Origin: Oscillospiraceae bacterium
GTDB lineage: Bacteria > Bacillota > Clostridia > Oscillospirales > Ruminococcaceae
NCBI GenBank assembly: GCA_900757485.1
Contig: CAAEOA010000166.1
Location: 1 to 15,541 of the forward strand
Direction of reading: 5' to 3'
Length of the DNA stretch: 15,541 nucleotides
Part shown: positions 7,779 through 15,541 of the stretch, one piece after another
How positions within the stretch are numbered: position 1 is the first letter of the stretch
Layout: each line of letters begins with the position of its first letter
Notes under the pieces: model-generated
Database searches by the model: none
What the model was told of the DNA's origin: nothing
The model's input: only the letters and a program-made list of their open reading frames with translations
Program-made: the position numbers and the translations under genes

Positions 7779-8711
7779 CTAACCTACAATACCTGCACGG
7801 TCAATTGATTCCACAAAAAACTTTTGTAATATAATATAAATCAATGCAATCGGAATAACCGCCAAAACCGCACCGATATTCACATAATTAGCAACCTCTA
7901 TTGGTTTTCCTGAGCTTTGCATCAAGGCACTGACATTTCTGGCCATGATATCCGCCTCATCCAAAAATCTTGGAGTAAACACCGTATCCGTCCATTGCCA
8001 AGCTAAAGAGAGCAAAAACACTGTGACCATCGTTGATGTAGCTGCCGGAAACATAATTTTAGAAAAAGTACGAAACGTACCGCAGCCATCCAAATAAGAA
8101 GCTTCTTCTAATTCCTTAGGCATGTTTCTGAAAAACTGACGAAACATAAAAATATATAAGCCGTTTTTTATACCCAAGCCGGACAATGACAAAATAGCCA
8201 ATGGCCATGCTGTTCCAATTAAGTTAAATACTCCGAGAAAAGTTTTAAATTTTAAATATAATGGAAGAATAATAGTCTGAGAAGGCACGATTAAGGAAAA
8301 AATCACCAGAAAAAAACAAATTCCTCTTCCTTTGAATTGAAATCTTGCAAATCCATATCCTATTACGGCGCAAACAACTGTTTGTATGGCACTTAAAAAT
8401 ACAGATACAAACATAGTATTACGCAAAGCAAGCCAATAGTTCATTTCTTTCACAACATGCTTAATGTTATTAAATGTAAAGTGCTTCGGCAAAAAACGAA
8501 CAGTTGGATCGATAAAATCGGAATAGGATTTAAAAGCATTAATAATCTTTATAAAAAAGGGATACAAAATAATATAGCACAAACCTAATAAGATCACTGT
8601 TCTTACCAGTATCCAGAAAAACGAAGTTACTGCCCGGGGTGTCAAATGTTTCGATTGCCACCGCTGCCATTTTATACGGCAACCGGAACTTGTTTTTGTT
8701 GCAGACTGCAT
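7779..8711 (-). CDS. Carbohydrate ABC transporter permease, MalG type (second pair)
   Basis: This 310-residue integral membrane protein has six predicted helices (about 31-55, 98-125, 131-150, 158-192, 224-243, 272-297) and the cytoplasmic EAA loop for ATPase docking, EEASYLDGCGTFRTFSKIMF (202-221). Its C-terminus ESIDRAGIVG is typical of MalG-type sugar permeases. A cytoplasmic N-terminal extension of about 30 residues, rich in Lys/Arg/Trp, is longer than usual. It pairs with the MalF-type permease whose gene ends 15 bases upstream. ATG 8711 is preceded by GAGGAGGGG. No ATP-binding subunit is encoded nearby; Bacillota sugar importers of this class often share one MsmX-like ATPase encoded elsewhere (known of the family). 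The substrate is probably the ligand of the binding protein at 4936-6504. Confidence 0.93.
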   Translation of the reverse strand: MQSATKTSSGCRIKWQRWQSKHLTPRAVTSFFWILVRTVILLGLCYIILYPFFIKIINAFKSYSDFIDPTVRFLPKHFTFNNIKHVVKEMNYWLALRNTMFVSVFLSAIQTVVCAVIGYGFARFQFKGRGICFFLVIFSLIVPSQTIILPLYLKFKTFLGVFNLIGTAWPLAILSLSGLGIKNGLYIFMFRQFFRNMPKELEEASYLDGCGTFRTFSKIMFPAATSTMVTVFLLSLAWQWTDTVFTPRFLDEADIMARNVSALMQSSGKPIEVANYVNIGAVLAVIPIALIYIILQKFFVESIDRAGIVG

Positions 8712-8726
8712 AATTTTGCCCCTCCT

Positions 8727-9677
8727 CTAATCCAGATAATGAATTCGTTTGGACAGCACACCGCATATAATTCCCAAACAGATCAAAATAATCAAAAAGA
8801 ACATCCAAGACATTGCACAAGCATAACCGATTCCTTTGCTATTGGTAAAAGAATTGTCAAGAATATACTGCAGCACCTCATATTTGGGATTCGTGAAGGA
8901 ATCTATAATGGTATACACAATATTGACTAAAATCATCGGTGTGAGCATCGGAAAAGTAATTTTCCAAAATTCTTCCCATTTGGTAGCGCCCTCTACCTTT
9001 GAAGCCTCAAATAAAGAACTCGGTATAGCCTGTAAAGCCGAAATAAAAATCAAAATCTGTACACCTGAAGAATTCACCACACTATAAGTGTTTTCCACCG
9101 CATAAACAATAACATCGGTTATATTACTGTTTAAATTTGCAGATTCCAACAAAGCCTTTAAATCAAAAAAAGAAGAAAAGTTTCCCGAAAATGCAGTTGC
9201 GATAGATTCGCTGGTATTACTGGCAGAACTGAAAAAAGAAGTTGCCATGTTATTGACGTCCGCACCGGCTATAATTCCTGTTGCTACCAGAACCGGAAGA
9301 AAAAAAATAGTACGAATTGCTCCTCTGCCGAAAAATTTTTGATTTAACACATTAGCAATAAAAAAGCTAAAAAACAAAATAACAATTAAATCAACTAATG
9401 TCCCTTGAATCGCTTGATACAGCATTGGCAAGAACTCCGTATCAGTAGTTACTGCATCAACGTAGTTGCTGAAACCGACAAATTCCTGCTGCACATAATT
9501 GAATTTGATGGTAGCAAATTCAAGAGAATATTTAAAAGAATCCACCAATGCCGGGATGAAAATGAAAAGCATTCCGAAAAGAAAGGGGGCAATAAACAAA
9601 TAACCCGCCTTATTCTTCTTAGCCATCAGATTGCCGATCCTCTTGTGGCGGCTGTTACGTTCACGAATACGCATCAT
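8727..9677 (-). CDS. Sugar ABC transporter permease, MalF type, with an extracytoplasmic insertion (second pair)
   Basis: This 316-residue membrane protein begins with a basic tail and then the typical AGYLFIAPFLFGMLFIFIPA helix (24-43). The EAA docking loop is FEASKVEGATKWEEFWKITF (223-242), with Glu in place of the common Asp in the DGA core. Between the helix near 121-137 and the helix near 205-222 lies a Ser/Asn-rich stretch of about 60 residues (140-200) that most permeases of this size lack; it should face outward and could contact the binding protein. ATG 9677 has AAGGA seven bases upstream; ATG 9674 is an alternative that removes one residue. The gene starts 21 bases after the DUF5696 gene and should be co-transcribed with it. 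It forms the heterodimer partner of the permease at 7779-8711. Confidence 0.93.
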   Translation of the reverse strand: MMRIRERNSRHKRIGNLMAKKNKAGYLFIAPFLFGMLFIFIPALVDSFKYSLEFATIKFNYVQQEFVGFSNYVDAVTTDTEFLPMLYQAIQGTLVDLIVILFFSFFIANVLNQKFFGRGAIRTIFFLPVLVATGIIAGADVNNMATSFFSSASNTSESIATAFSGNFSSFFDLKALLESANLNSNITDVIVYAVENTYSVVNSSGVQILIFISALQAIPSSLFEASKVEGATKWEEFWKITFPMLTPMILVNIVYTIIDSFTNPKYEVLQYILDNSFTNSKGIGYACAMSWMFFLIILICLGIICGVLSKRIHYLD

Positions 9678-9698
9678 ATCCCATTCCTTTTGTTAGGT

Positions 9699-12389
9699 TT
9701 AATTTAAAACACAATAATCCATTCCGGCAATTGTGTTTCCATCCACAGACACAGCCTCTTCATTGTAATTAATCAACACACAGCTGCCGTTTTCGTATTT
9801 TACCCGAACAACACCCTCTGCTATTCTGCTGTGCTGTACCATTGCGCTGTTGCTGATATCAAAAAAGAAGCTGTTCCATTTGGTATAAGCAGATATAATT
9901 TCTTCTTTCCACTCATCTGCTGCTACCGAATAATAATCTGAACAGCTGGTGTCCGCCAACAGCAATGGATCTTCGGTCATTAACACATAATGCAATCCGG
10001 CACCATTCTCAATACTTTTAAGCAATGATTTCTGATAGCTGCCCTGTTGATTCAATGCAACACCGCTATACTCTACATAACCGTGTAAGACCATACCGAC
10101 AAAAGGAATCGTATAGCTTTCAATGCTCATACCCGAAGATTCCAGCGGTGTATCAGTAACCGCCTGTGCATATTTCAGCGTATAAGCATTTCCACCATCT
10201 ACCAGTAAATTATACCCTGAATTCTTTAGATTTTCAAGTGAGGAGATCACAATATTTTTACTGTCTTCTCTTGTCAGTTCATATCTCTCATCATAGTTAC
10301 CGGATAAATAAGATCCCATAGAAGAAACAAACAACTGGTTAGCATCTATTCCGTCAGCTTCTTTCTTAAAGCACTCAATAATAGAATTATAACTTAGCGG
10401 ATTGATGAGGTAAGTACTGTTACTTAAATCCCGCCGCCTGCTGGACGGATAATATCCACTCAGAACAGCGGTATCATTGCTGATAAAACGAGAAATTTGT
10501 GAACCGGTATTCAGACCGTTTCCGCTTCGATATACCTTTGTAAAATCCACATCTAAATACGAAGCACTCTGTATACTGTTGAGATACTTCTTCAGCGCCT
10601 GATATCCTTTTACGCCGCCCATAGATTTTTCCACTTTCAATTTTTGTGGAATCCGGAATTGCATCCCCCCGTTTATGCTTCCCTGAAGTATGACCTGCAA
10701 TCCTTTAATTTTGTTGTCAAAAAGGTACTTACTGAAAGATTCTATATTTTCAAATGTCGAAGCCGCCGTTTCAACATTCATGGGAATAAGTCCGACCATC
10801 TTTCTCTTGGTAACTGCACCGATAAAACTAATATCCAATCGTAAATCTTTTTTCTCCGTCAGCTTTTTCAAGGAGCCTGTTTGCGTCAGATAAGAACGGT
10901 AATAACTCGCCATGCCTGAATACTCCGCATGTTCCCCATACAGAAAATGATAACGCACTACATAAGGAGAAGTTGGTTTCTTTTTAGAATACACACGATT
11001 GGCAACTACATTTTCTTGTTGCTCCAAAATATCACTTTGAGCAATATCCATTGTGTAATAAGTAAAATACGGAGAAACGGTGTTATAATTGGAGAGGGTG
11101 TTTTCGGTCTTAACTCTTACTCCACCCATTGCATCTCCACTTTCTACAATACCGAAAACACCGCGTTTACCACAACGCACCCCGAATACGGGGAATGTTG
11201 AATATGGAGCAAGTGCAGAAGAATCGGACAAGTTCACCCCGAAATCAGTTCCGTAAAACGGAAGGTCAATTTGTGTCAGAGTAGAAGTGTTTTCGGCGCG
11301 GGAATTGTTTTCAATCACTGCACCGCTTCCATCTGGGATGACCAAATATCCTTCATCTTGAGCCGTAGTAGAAAAGAAATTACTTAATAAATAAATCTTC
11401 GTTAAATAATATCCGCTGTTTTTTACATGGACAATGTTTGGAGTGTCTATTTTGGCAATAAAATCACGCTCATGGAGCTGATATATTACGGGGATTTCAA
11501 AATATGCCTGTACTGTACCGGCAGCATTTTCTATACCGATTTTTTTCTCCTCTGCAGAGATAAAATCGGCATTAACTTCCAAAGCGGTAGAAGTTTTCTC
11601 CATAAGGGAACGCTGAACTGTGGTTAAATAACCGGACTCACAAACATAAATCGTACCGAGCTGTTCTAAACCCGGATATTTTTTTAAGTTATCCGCTTTG
11701 TCGGCATCCTCAAGCTCATCGTAAATAACAGCTTGATATAACCGCTGAAAACGAGCAAAATCAAAACGATTTAGAGTTCCCGCTTCTATTGCCTTTTCAG
11801 CACGTTCTTCCAACTCATGATACGCATCCGCAGACATAACATAGCAGATATTTTGATTTTCGGAATCTGTGCCAAAAGCATAGGTCAACGTAACGGAATC
11901 CTTTTCTGCTTTCATTTTCACTTGATTCATCCCATCATCATTGATGCTGTCCGGATAGCTGCTCATTGTGTTTTGTGCGCTTGCTCCGTCATAATACTCG
12001 ATAGACACCTGAGAATAGCTGTCTGCCTTCCCCTCATCGCTGAGCTCCAACGGTGTATCATAAATAGCTTGATTAGAGAAAAACACGCTTCCGGTTTCTT
12101 TGTCCAGCACAGCGATATCATAATACTGACCAATATATAATGTTAAATACTCATTACTGAGGATTTCTTTCATAGAAGAAAGTATTTGGCGATCCCTCTC
12201 ACTAGCCTGATATGAACCGCTCTTGGCGTCATTTTGCAGATCATTTACAAACTGTATATCATTAAACGCATAAAAAGTTTTGATTGCATCAACAGATTGC
12301 AGCTTTCCTCCGCATCCGGATAAAATTCCTATCATAACCGCGCAGCCAACTGCTGCCAGCCGCCGAAAATATCTTTTTTTATGTGGCAT
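9699..12389 (-). CDS. DUF5696-family lipoprotein, possible surface glycan-active protein
   Basis: This 896-residue protein has a lipoprotein signal with lipobox LSGC (Cys26), so it should be tethered outside the membrane. The motif YLVIPDGSGAVIENN (348-362) is characteristic of proteins annotated as DUF5696. The N-terminal half is beta-rich. The region about 515-840 has alternating strand/helix segments compatible with a TIM-like barrel: VILQGSINGG (566-575), YLDVDF (611-616), LLVDGGNAYT (728-737), FVGMVLHGY (763-771). The final part (VKYENGSCVLINYNEEAV) resembles the small C-terminal beta-sandwich of many glycoside hydrolases. From this I infer a glycosidase-like or glycan-binding role; no catalytic residues can be named. 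A very strong AAAGGAGGTC site (12398-12407) lies 10 bases before ATG 12389. It sits between a YIP1-type membrane protein and the second permease pair. Family membership is likely; function is unknown. Confidence 0.8.
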   Translation of the reverse strand: MPHKKRYFRRLAAVGCAVMIGILSGCGGKLQSVDAIKTFYAFNDIQFVNDLQNDAKSGSYQASERDRQILSSMKEILSNEYLTLYIGQYYDIAVLDKETGSVFFSNQAIYDTPLELSDEGKADSYSQVSIEYYDGASAQNTMSSYPDSINDDGMNQVKMKAEKDSVTLTYAFGTDSENQNICYVMSADAYHELEERAEKAIEAGTLNRFDFARFQRLYQAVIYDELEDADKADNLKKYPGLEQLGTIYVCESGYLTTVQRSLMEKTSTALEVNADFISAEEKKIGIENAAGTVQAYFEIPVIYQLHERDFIAKIDTPNIVHVKNSGYYLTKIYLLSNFFSTTAQDEGYLVIPDGSGAVIENNSRAENTSTLTQIDLPFYGTDFGVNLSDSSALAPYSTFPVFGVRCGKRGVFGIVESGDAMGGVRVKTENTLSNYNTVSPYFTYYTMDIAQSDILEQQENVVANRVYSKKKPTSPYVVRYHFLYGEHAEYSGMASYYRSYLTQTGSLKKLTEKKDLRLDISFIGAVTKRKMVGLIPMNVETAASTFENIESFSKYLFDNKIKGLQVILQGSINGGMQFRIPQKLKVEKSMGGVKGYQALKKYLNSIQSASYLDVDFTKVYRSGNGLNTGSQISRFISNDTAVLSGYYPSSRRRDLSNSTYLINPLSYNSIIECFKKEADGIDANQLFVSSMGSYLSGNYDERYELTREDSKNIVISSLENLKNSGYNLLVDGGNAYTLKYAQAVTDTPLESSGMSIESYTIPFVGMVLHGYVEYSGVALNQQGSYQKSLLKSIENGAGLHYVLMTEDPLLLADTSCSDYYSVAADEWKEEIISAYTKWNSFFFDISNSAMVQHSRIAEGVVRVKYENGSCVLINYNEEAVSVDGNTIAGMDYCVLN

Positions 12390-12414
12390 CCTATATTGAC
12401 CTCCTTTCTCGGAT

Positions 12415-13038
12415 CTACCTAAGCTTCAGCTCTGACCAAAACGTAACAACAAATCCGGACATCTGCTGAATCAAATTAAAAAACAACAGTGCAATATATG
12501 CGATCATGCACATACCCAAGATGATAAAAATAATCATAAGAACTGTTTTTCCAAAAGTATATTGGTGTGTAACTAAAGTCCCGGAGAACAACAAAAATGC
12601 CATCCATACATAACCGATATTCACCAACATAGTATAAAAGGAGGCCTCCTTCAAAATCAGAGCATAACTTAACGGAACAAGAATAACATGAATTAAAACA
12701 AGCGGAATCAATGCATATGCCGTAGCTTTCACAATATCAATAAATTTTCCTTCTCCGTCGTACAAACTTGTCAAGCACCAACTCGCAATACACCACAGAA
12801 AAAACAAACACAGGGTAGTGGCAACACTTTGATATACATTAAAATTAACACCGCCGCCCGGATTAAAAAGATAAGCCGTGCAAAAACCGGACAAAACAGT
12901 AGTCAAAACATAAAGAATAAGCCACAAAACGGCTGTACGCAGACTACCTTTGCGCTCGTGCTTGATCTCCCAAAATCCCTTGAAGGGATGTACGATCAAA
13001 TATAAAGAATATCTCAGTTCTTTTAGCAATGCGCTCAT
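12415..13038 (-). CDS. YIP1-family integral membrane protein
   Basis: This 207-residue protein has five predicted membrane helices at about 35-58, 72-92, 107-129, 135-155 and 164-190, and matches the size and layout of bacterial YIP1-domain proteins. The N-terminal segment LYLIVHPFKGFWEIKHERKG (12-31) is the characteristic amphipathic entry of this group, in which a helix-breaking HPFxGFxxIK precedes the first membrane span. The molecular role of bacterial YIP1-domain proteins is not established; in this setting a scaffold or assembly factor for the neighbouring lipoprotein and permeases is only an inference. AGGAG lies 9 bases before ATG 13038. The gene begins 23 bases after the NHL/TPR gene and ends 25 bases before the DUF5696 gene, so the three are probably made from one mRNA. 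Confidence 0.8.
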   Translation of the reverse strand: MSALLKELRYSLYLIVHPFKGFWEIKHERKGSLRTAVLWLILYVLTTVLSGFCTAYLFNPGGGVNFNVYQSVATTLCLFFLWCIASWCLTSLYDGEGKFIDIVKATAYALIPLVLIHVILVPLSYALILKEASFYTMLVNIGYVWMAFLLFSGTLVTHQYTFGKTVLMIIFIILGMCMIAYIALLFFNLIQQMSGFVVTFWSELKLR

Positions 13039-13061
13039 ATAGCTTCACTCCTGACTTTTAG

Positions 13062-14555
13062 CTAACTGCCCTTATAGTATCTGATAAAGCGCTTAATCAG
13101 GGAATACAATAGGACTAAAATCCCAAGCGCAATCACAATTCCCATGATAATGGGAAAATATGCCTGTACCTTTTGTTTTCTAATGAGCGCTACCGTATCA
13201 GAGTATCGATCTCGCTCTTCTGCATACCGAAAATACTTCAGTGCCTCATCATATTTTTCTTGTTGAAGCATTGCATTGCCCAAGCCAACAAAAGCATATT
13301 TGAAGTTAGTGTTTTCACCGGCCAACTCTGACCAAAGCTGATAAGCTTCCTGATAGTCTCCTTTATATTGGCTGGCTTCCGCCTCCAATACCAGCTTACC
13401 ATATGAGGACGGCTGGAAAACAAACACCTTTGCAAGACCGCTGTCAAGCACTAACAGATGATCCCCGCTATATCGGATGTCTGCCGGCGTTTGAAAGCTG
13501 CTTTTTTCATTTCCCAGTTTTCCAAATATAAAAAGCAGATTTCCATTGTCATCATAAGTAAATATATGCCCGTTTTGTTGATCCAACATACTATATATTC
13601 CGTTTTCGGAGGTTGCTACACCGACAATACGGGAAGGTTCTTCTTCAAAGTCCAAATCGCCAAGCGGTGCATAAAATCCGTTTCTTTTTAGCACATCTGT
13701 TCCCATAGTATTGAGCTTTTTTATTGGTGTAACCGTTCCGGACTTATCTTTGGAGCTAATTGCATTTTCAATGTCCTCACTATCCAAAGAACTGATGGTT
13801 GCCCACAAAAAGTCCTCGCCGTCCATATAGATATTGTTATACTCTGTCGGGACAAACTGTTCCAATTTTGCTTTTTGTGCCTCAGTAAAAAAGCGGCGCA
13901 ACAGAACTGTCATTAAATCATACTGTACTCTGGGAGATCCGATATATCCCATAAACTTGCCCTGACTGTCCAGCTGAATAATACCCCGGTTAATATTACG
14001 CGCTACAACGTAAATTCTTCCAATACTGTCAACAGCCAATCTGCACGGAAAAAAGACTTCTTCTTCATTGCTTACACCCGACATATTCTCCGGTTTATCA
14101 ATTATTTGAAGCACTTTACCGTCACTGTCACATTTTAAAATTCTATTATTTTGTGTGTCGGCAATCAATATATTTCCGTTTTCATACACATAAATACCTT
14201 CCGGTTTATTTAGCTGCAGCATTTCATTTTGATACATAAACTCTGATAATATCTTTTCCGGTTTAAAATCATTCGTAAAGATCATAATCCGATTGTTGTC
14301 AGTATCAACAATATACATCTTACCTGTTTTTTCAGAAACAACCAAACACTGCGGATGACCGGCGTGCACTCCGTCTTGATCCACTAATTCAACAGACTCC
14401 TTAAAAGTATACGCATCCGGTATGCTGACATCATTGCCTTTTTCATCATATGTATAGCTGGCGCTTCCGCCGATACCGGTATAAGCAGCCGCCGGTATTT
14501 GCAATAATAAGAACATAATCGCAAGCAGAACCGAACTACATTTCAAACACTTCAC
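13062..14555 (-). CDS. Exported NHL beta-propeller protein with TPR segment and C-terminal membrane anchor
   Basis: This 497-residue protein carries a signal peptide (about 1-24, cleavage near PAAA-Y) and an NHL-repeat propeller (about 55-385), with the repeat signatures VDTDNNRIMIF (83-93) and ADTQNNRILKCD (132-143) plus further degenerate blades near 170-200 and 310-378. A TPR-like helical pair follows (395-455: GDYQEAYQLW and EKYDEALKYF), then one membrane helix (466-488) and a short basic cytoplasmic tail. The propeller and TPR should therefore face outward, giving a tethered binding or assembly platform. The start is GTG at 14555, supported by GAGGTG (14561-14566) seven bases before it; no ATG offers a comparable RBS while keeping the signal peptide. 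That RBS overlaps the stop codon of the upstream permease, pointing to coupled translation. NHL propellers are often labelled gluconolactonase-like, but I see no basis for an enzymatic call. Confidence 0.8.
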   Translation of the reverse strand: MKCLKCSSVLLAIMFLLLQIPAAAYTGIGGSASYTYDEKGNDVSIPDAYTFKESVELVDQDGVHAGHPQCLVVSEKTGKMYIVDTDNNRIMIFTNDFKPEKILSEFMYQNEMLQLNKPEGIYVYENGNILIADTQNNRILKCDSDGKVLQIIDKPENMSGVSNEEEVFFPCRLAVDSIGRIYVVARNINRGIIQLDSQGKFMGYIGSPRVQYDLMTVLLRRFFTEAQKAKLEQFVPTEYNNIYMDGEDFLWATISSLDSEDIENAISSKDKSGTVTPIKKLNTMGTDVLKRNGFYAPLGDLDFEEEPSRIVGVATSENGIYSMLDQQNGHIFTYDDNGNLLFIFGKLGNEKSSFQTPADIRYSGDHLLVLDSGLAKVFVFQPSSYGKLVLEAEASQYKGDYQEAYQLWSELAGENTNFKYAFVGLGNAMLQQEKYDEALKYFRYAEERDRYSDTVALIRKQKVQAYFPIIMGIVIALGILVLLYSLIKRFIRYYKGS

Positions 14556-14560
14556 AAAGA

Positions 14561-14566
14561 CACCTC
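14561..14566 (-). promoter_or_regulatory. Ribosome binding site GAGGTG deciding a GTG start
   Basis: The minus-strand GAGGTG shares two bases with the TGA stop of the upstream permease (14565-14567) and lies seven bases before the GTG at 14555. It supports the GTG start for the NHL/TPR protein and suggests translational coupling with the permease. Confidence 0.65.
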
Positions 14567-15434
14567 AATCCTTCATGCCTGATGTTGACATTGTTTCTAT
14601 AACATTTGACTGGGAAACAATAAACACAATAAGCGGTACCAGCATCATTAATACAGTAATTGCACCGCCTACGCCTGCACGCGCAATACCGGCAGCCTGC
14701 ACCTGACTTAAAGCATATGACAGCGTCTTTAACTGCTCGCTGAATATATATGCCGAACTTCCCAAGCCCCAAAGGGATTGTACCGTAAAAATCATCAAAG
14801 TAATCCATGCTGGCTTTGCCATGGGCATAACTAATTTGAAAAATTTCACTACTTCTCCTGCGCCGTCCATGTCCGCGCTTTCCAATACAGAAAGATTGAC
14901 GGTTTGATCCATAAACTGTTTCATGATGAAAAGGCCTAAAGGAGCACCTACTGCCGGTAAAATAACAGCGGCATATGTATCAATCAAATGAAGCTTTGAC
15001 ATAATGATGAAACTCGGAATAGCTGTAACAGCCGCGCTGAACATTAATGTCGTCTGGATCATTGAAAAAATAAATTTAGATCCGGGAAATTTGTAACGAG
15101 ACAGCGGATAGGCGCACATTGACGCCAAAATAATATGCAGCGCCGTTCCGGCAGCCGTGATAAATACCGTGTTAAATATATACCTGCTGAATGGAATCCA
15201 GGAGTCTGCCATTAAAGAAAATAAGTCACTGAAATTTTTCAATGTTGGCTTGATGACAAAAAAACGGGGAGGAAACAGCCATAACTCGTTCGCCGGTTTC
15301 AGTGAAGTAGAGATCGTATACACAAAGGGTAAAATCATCAAAATTCCCATCAGTGAGAGAAACAATATCAAAATAATATCGCCGCCGACCGAACGGGATA
15401 CCTTTTTCTTGAATATTGAATGTAAAATAGACAT
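14565..15434 (-). CDS. Carbohydrate ABC transporter permease, MalG type (first pair)
   Basis: This 289-residue protein, a normal length for the family, has six predicted helices (about 19-41, 87-108, 121-140, 152-172, 208-226, 255-274) and the EAA docking loop LESADMDGAGEVVKFFKLVM (184-203), with the conserved DGAG core. The motifs STSLKP (42-47) and FPPRFF (54-59) before the second helix are typical of MalG-type sugar permeases. Its start ATG 15434 follows the stop of the preceding permease by 3 bases, with a modest AGGT site inside the end of that gene, so translation is probably coupled. It forms the inner-membrane channel with that partner; the matching binding protein is either off the right edge or the one at 4936-6504. 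Sequence differs clearly from the other MalG-type permease at 7779-8711, so the two pairs are not a recent duplication. Confidence 0.93.
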   Translation of the reverse strand: MSILHSIFKKKVSRSVGGDIILILFLSLMGILMILPFVYTISTSLKPANELWLFPPRFFVIKPTLKNFSDLFSLMADSWIPFSRYIFNTVFITAAGTALHIILASMCAYPLSRYKFPGSKFIFSMIQTTLMFSAAVTAIPSFIIMSKLHLIDTYAAVILPAVGAPLGLFIMKQFMDQTVNLSVLESADMDGAGEVVKFFKLVMPMAKPAWITLMIFTVQSLWGLGSSAYIFSEQLKTLSYALSQVQAAGIARAGVGGAITVLMMLVPLIVFIVSQSNVIETMSTSGMKD

Positions 15435-15437
15435 AAA

Positions 15438-15541
15438 TCAAGTACCTACACTTTTCAGAAGTTTACGTATCACCGCATTGCAAAAGATCATCACTAAGAA
15501 CAATATCGTTGCAAGAGTACAGGCATACCCCATCTCATACC
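15438..15541 (-). CDS. Sugar ABC transporter permease, C-terminal 33 residues only (cut by right edge)
   Basis: The minus-strand frame entering at 15539 encodes 33 residues and then TGA at 15438-15440. They read YEMGYACTLATILFLVMIF and then NAVIRKLLKSVGT: a final membrane helix followed by a basic cytoplasmic tail, as at the end of MalF-type sugar permeases. YEMGYA matches the GxGYA-type entry into the last helix; the MalF-type permease at 8727-9677 has GIGYACAMSW at the same place. The MalG-type partner begins three bases after the stop. The rest of the gene lies beyond the right edge. Confidence 0.75.
   Translation of the reverse strand, partial: YEMGYACTLATILFLVMIFCNAVIRKLLKSVGT

Noticed and set aside
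11817..12140. 107-codon open frame on the plus strand inside the DUF5696 gene
   Set aside because: It is antisense to a well-supported gene, its composition looks like a reverse-frame shadow, and no RBS is seen.
14536..14808. 90-codon Cys-rich minus-strand frame
   Set aside because: The cysteines arise from reading the permease gene out of frame; the permease frame carries the EAA loop and membrane helices.
1..15541. CRISPR arrays, tRNA or rRNA genes, insertion sequences, phage or toxin-antitoxin genes
   Set aside because: I saw no regularly spaced repeats, cloverleaf-like genes, transposase frames or terminal repeats; nearly all of the window is occupied by the minus-strand genes listed.

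Overview
The window is an AT-rich stretch in which every supported gene lies on the minus strand, so transcription runs from the right edge (15541) to the left edge (1). Strong GGAGG-type ribosome binding sites, lipobox and signal-peptide lipoproteins, sugar ABC transporters without their own ATPase gene, and a LacI-family regulator suggest a Gram-positive Bacillota organism, most likely a carbohydrate-fermenting Clostridia-type bacterium. No ribosomal RNA or other phylogenetic marker is present, so the assignment is an inference from style. The whole window reads as one carbohydrate-utilisation locus.

Right-hand block, 15541 to 6735: a tightly packed gene run with gaps of 3 to 25 bases. In order of transcription it holds the C-terminal end of an ABC sugar permease (cut by the window edge), a MalG-type permease, an exported NHL-propeller/TPR protein with a C-terminal membrane anchor, a YIP1-family membrane protein, a large DUF5696-type lipoprotein, a second MalF-type/MalG-type permease pair, and a LacI-family regulator. 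Two permease pairs therefore flank three surface or membrane proteins whose roles are not established. This cassette is the best candidate here for an undescribed system, a surface glycan-handling and import machine.

Between 6505 and 6734 lies the only real regulatory region in view. It has a 35-base run of pure A/T, a good promoter (TTGCAA, 17 bases, TATTAT), and a 16-base near-perfect palindrome with a central CG directly at the predicted transcription start. This is the expected layout for repression by the LacI-family protein encoded just upstream.

Left-hand block, 6504 to 1: this promoter should drive a sugar-binding lipoprotein, a membrane-anchored beta-propeller protein resembling sialidase/GH43-type enzymes, a large cytoplasmic GH106-like glycoside hydrolase, and the N-terminal part of an unrecognised exported protein cut by the left edge. 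A 12-base-pair perfect inverted repeat sits between the propeller gene and the GH106-like gene and lacks the T-tract of a terminator.

The inferred division of labour is as follows. Exported proteins (propeller enzyme, DUF5696 lipoprotein, NHL/TPR protein) bind or trim a glycan at the cell surface. The binding protein and permeases import the product, with an ATPase supplied from elsewhere. The GH106-like enzyme finishes hydrolysis in the cytoplasm, and the LacI-family protein senses an intermediate. The sugar is not determined; GH106 resemblance makes a rhamnose-containing glycan a reasonable first guess only.
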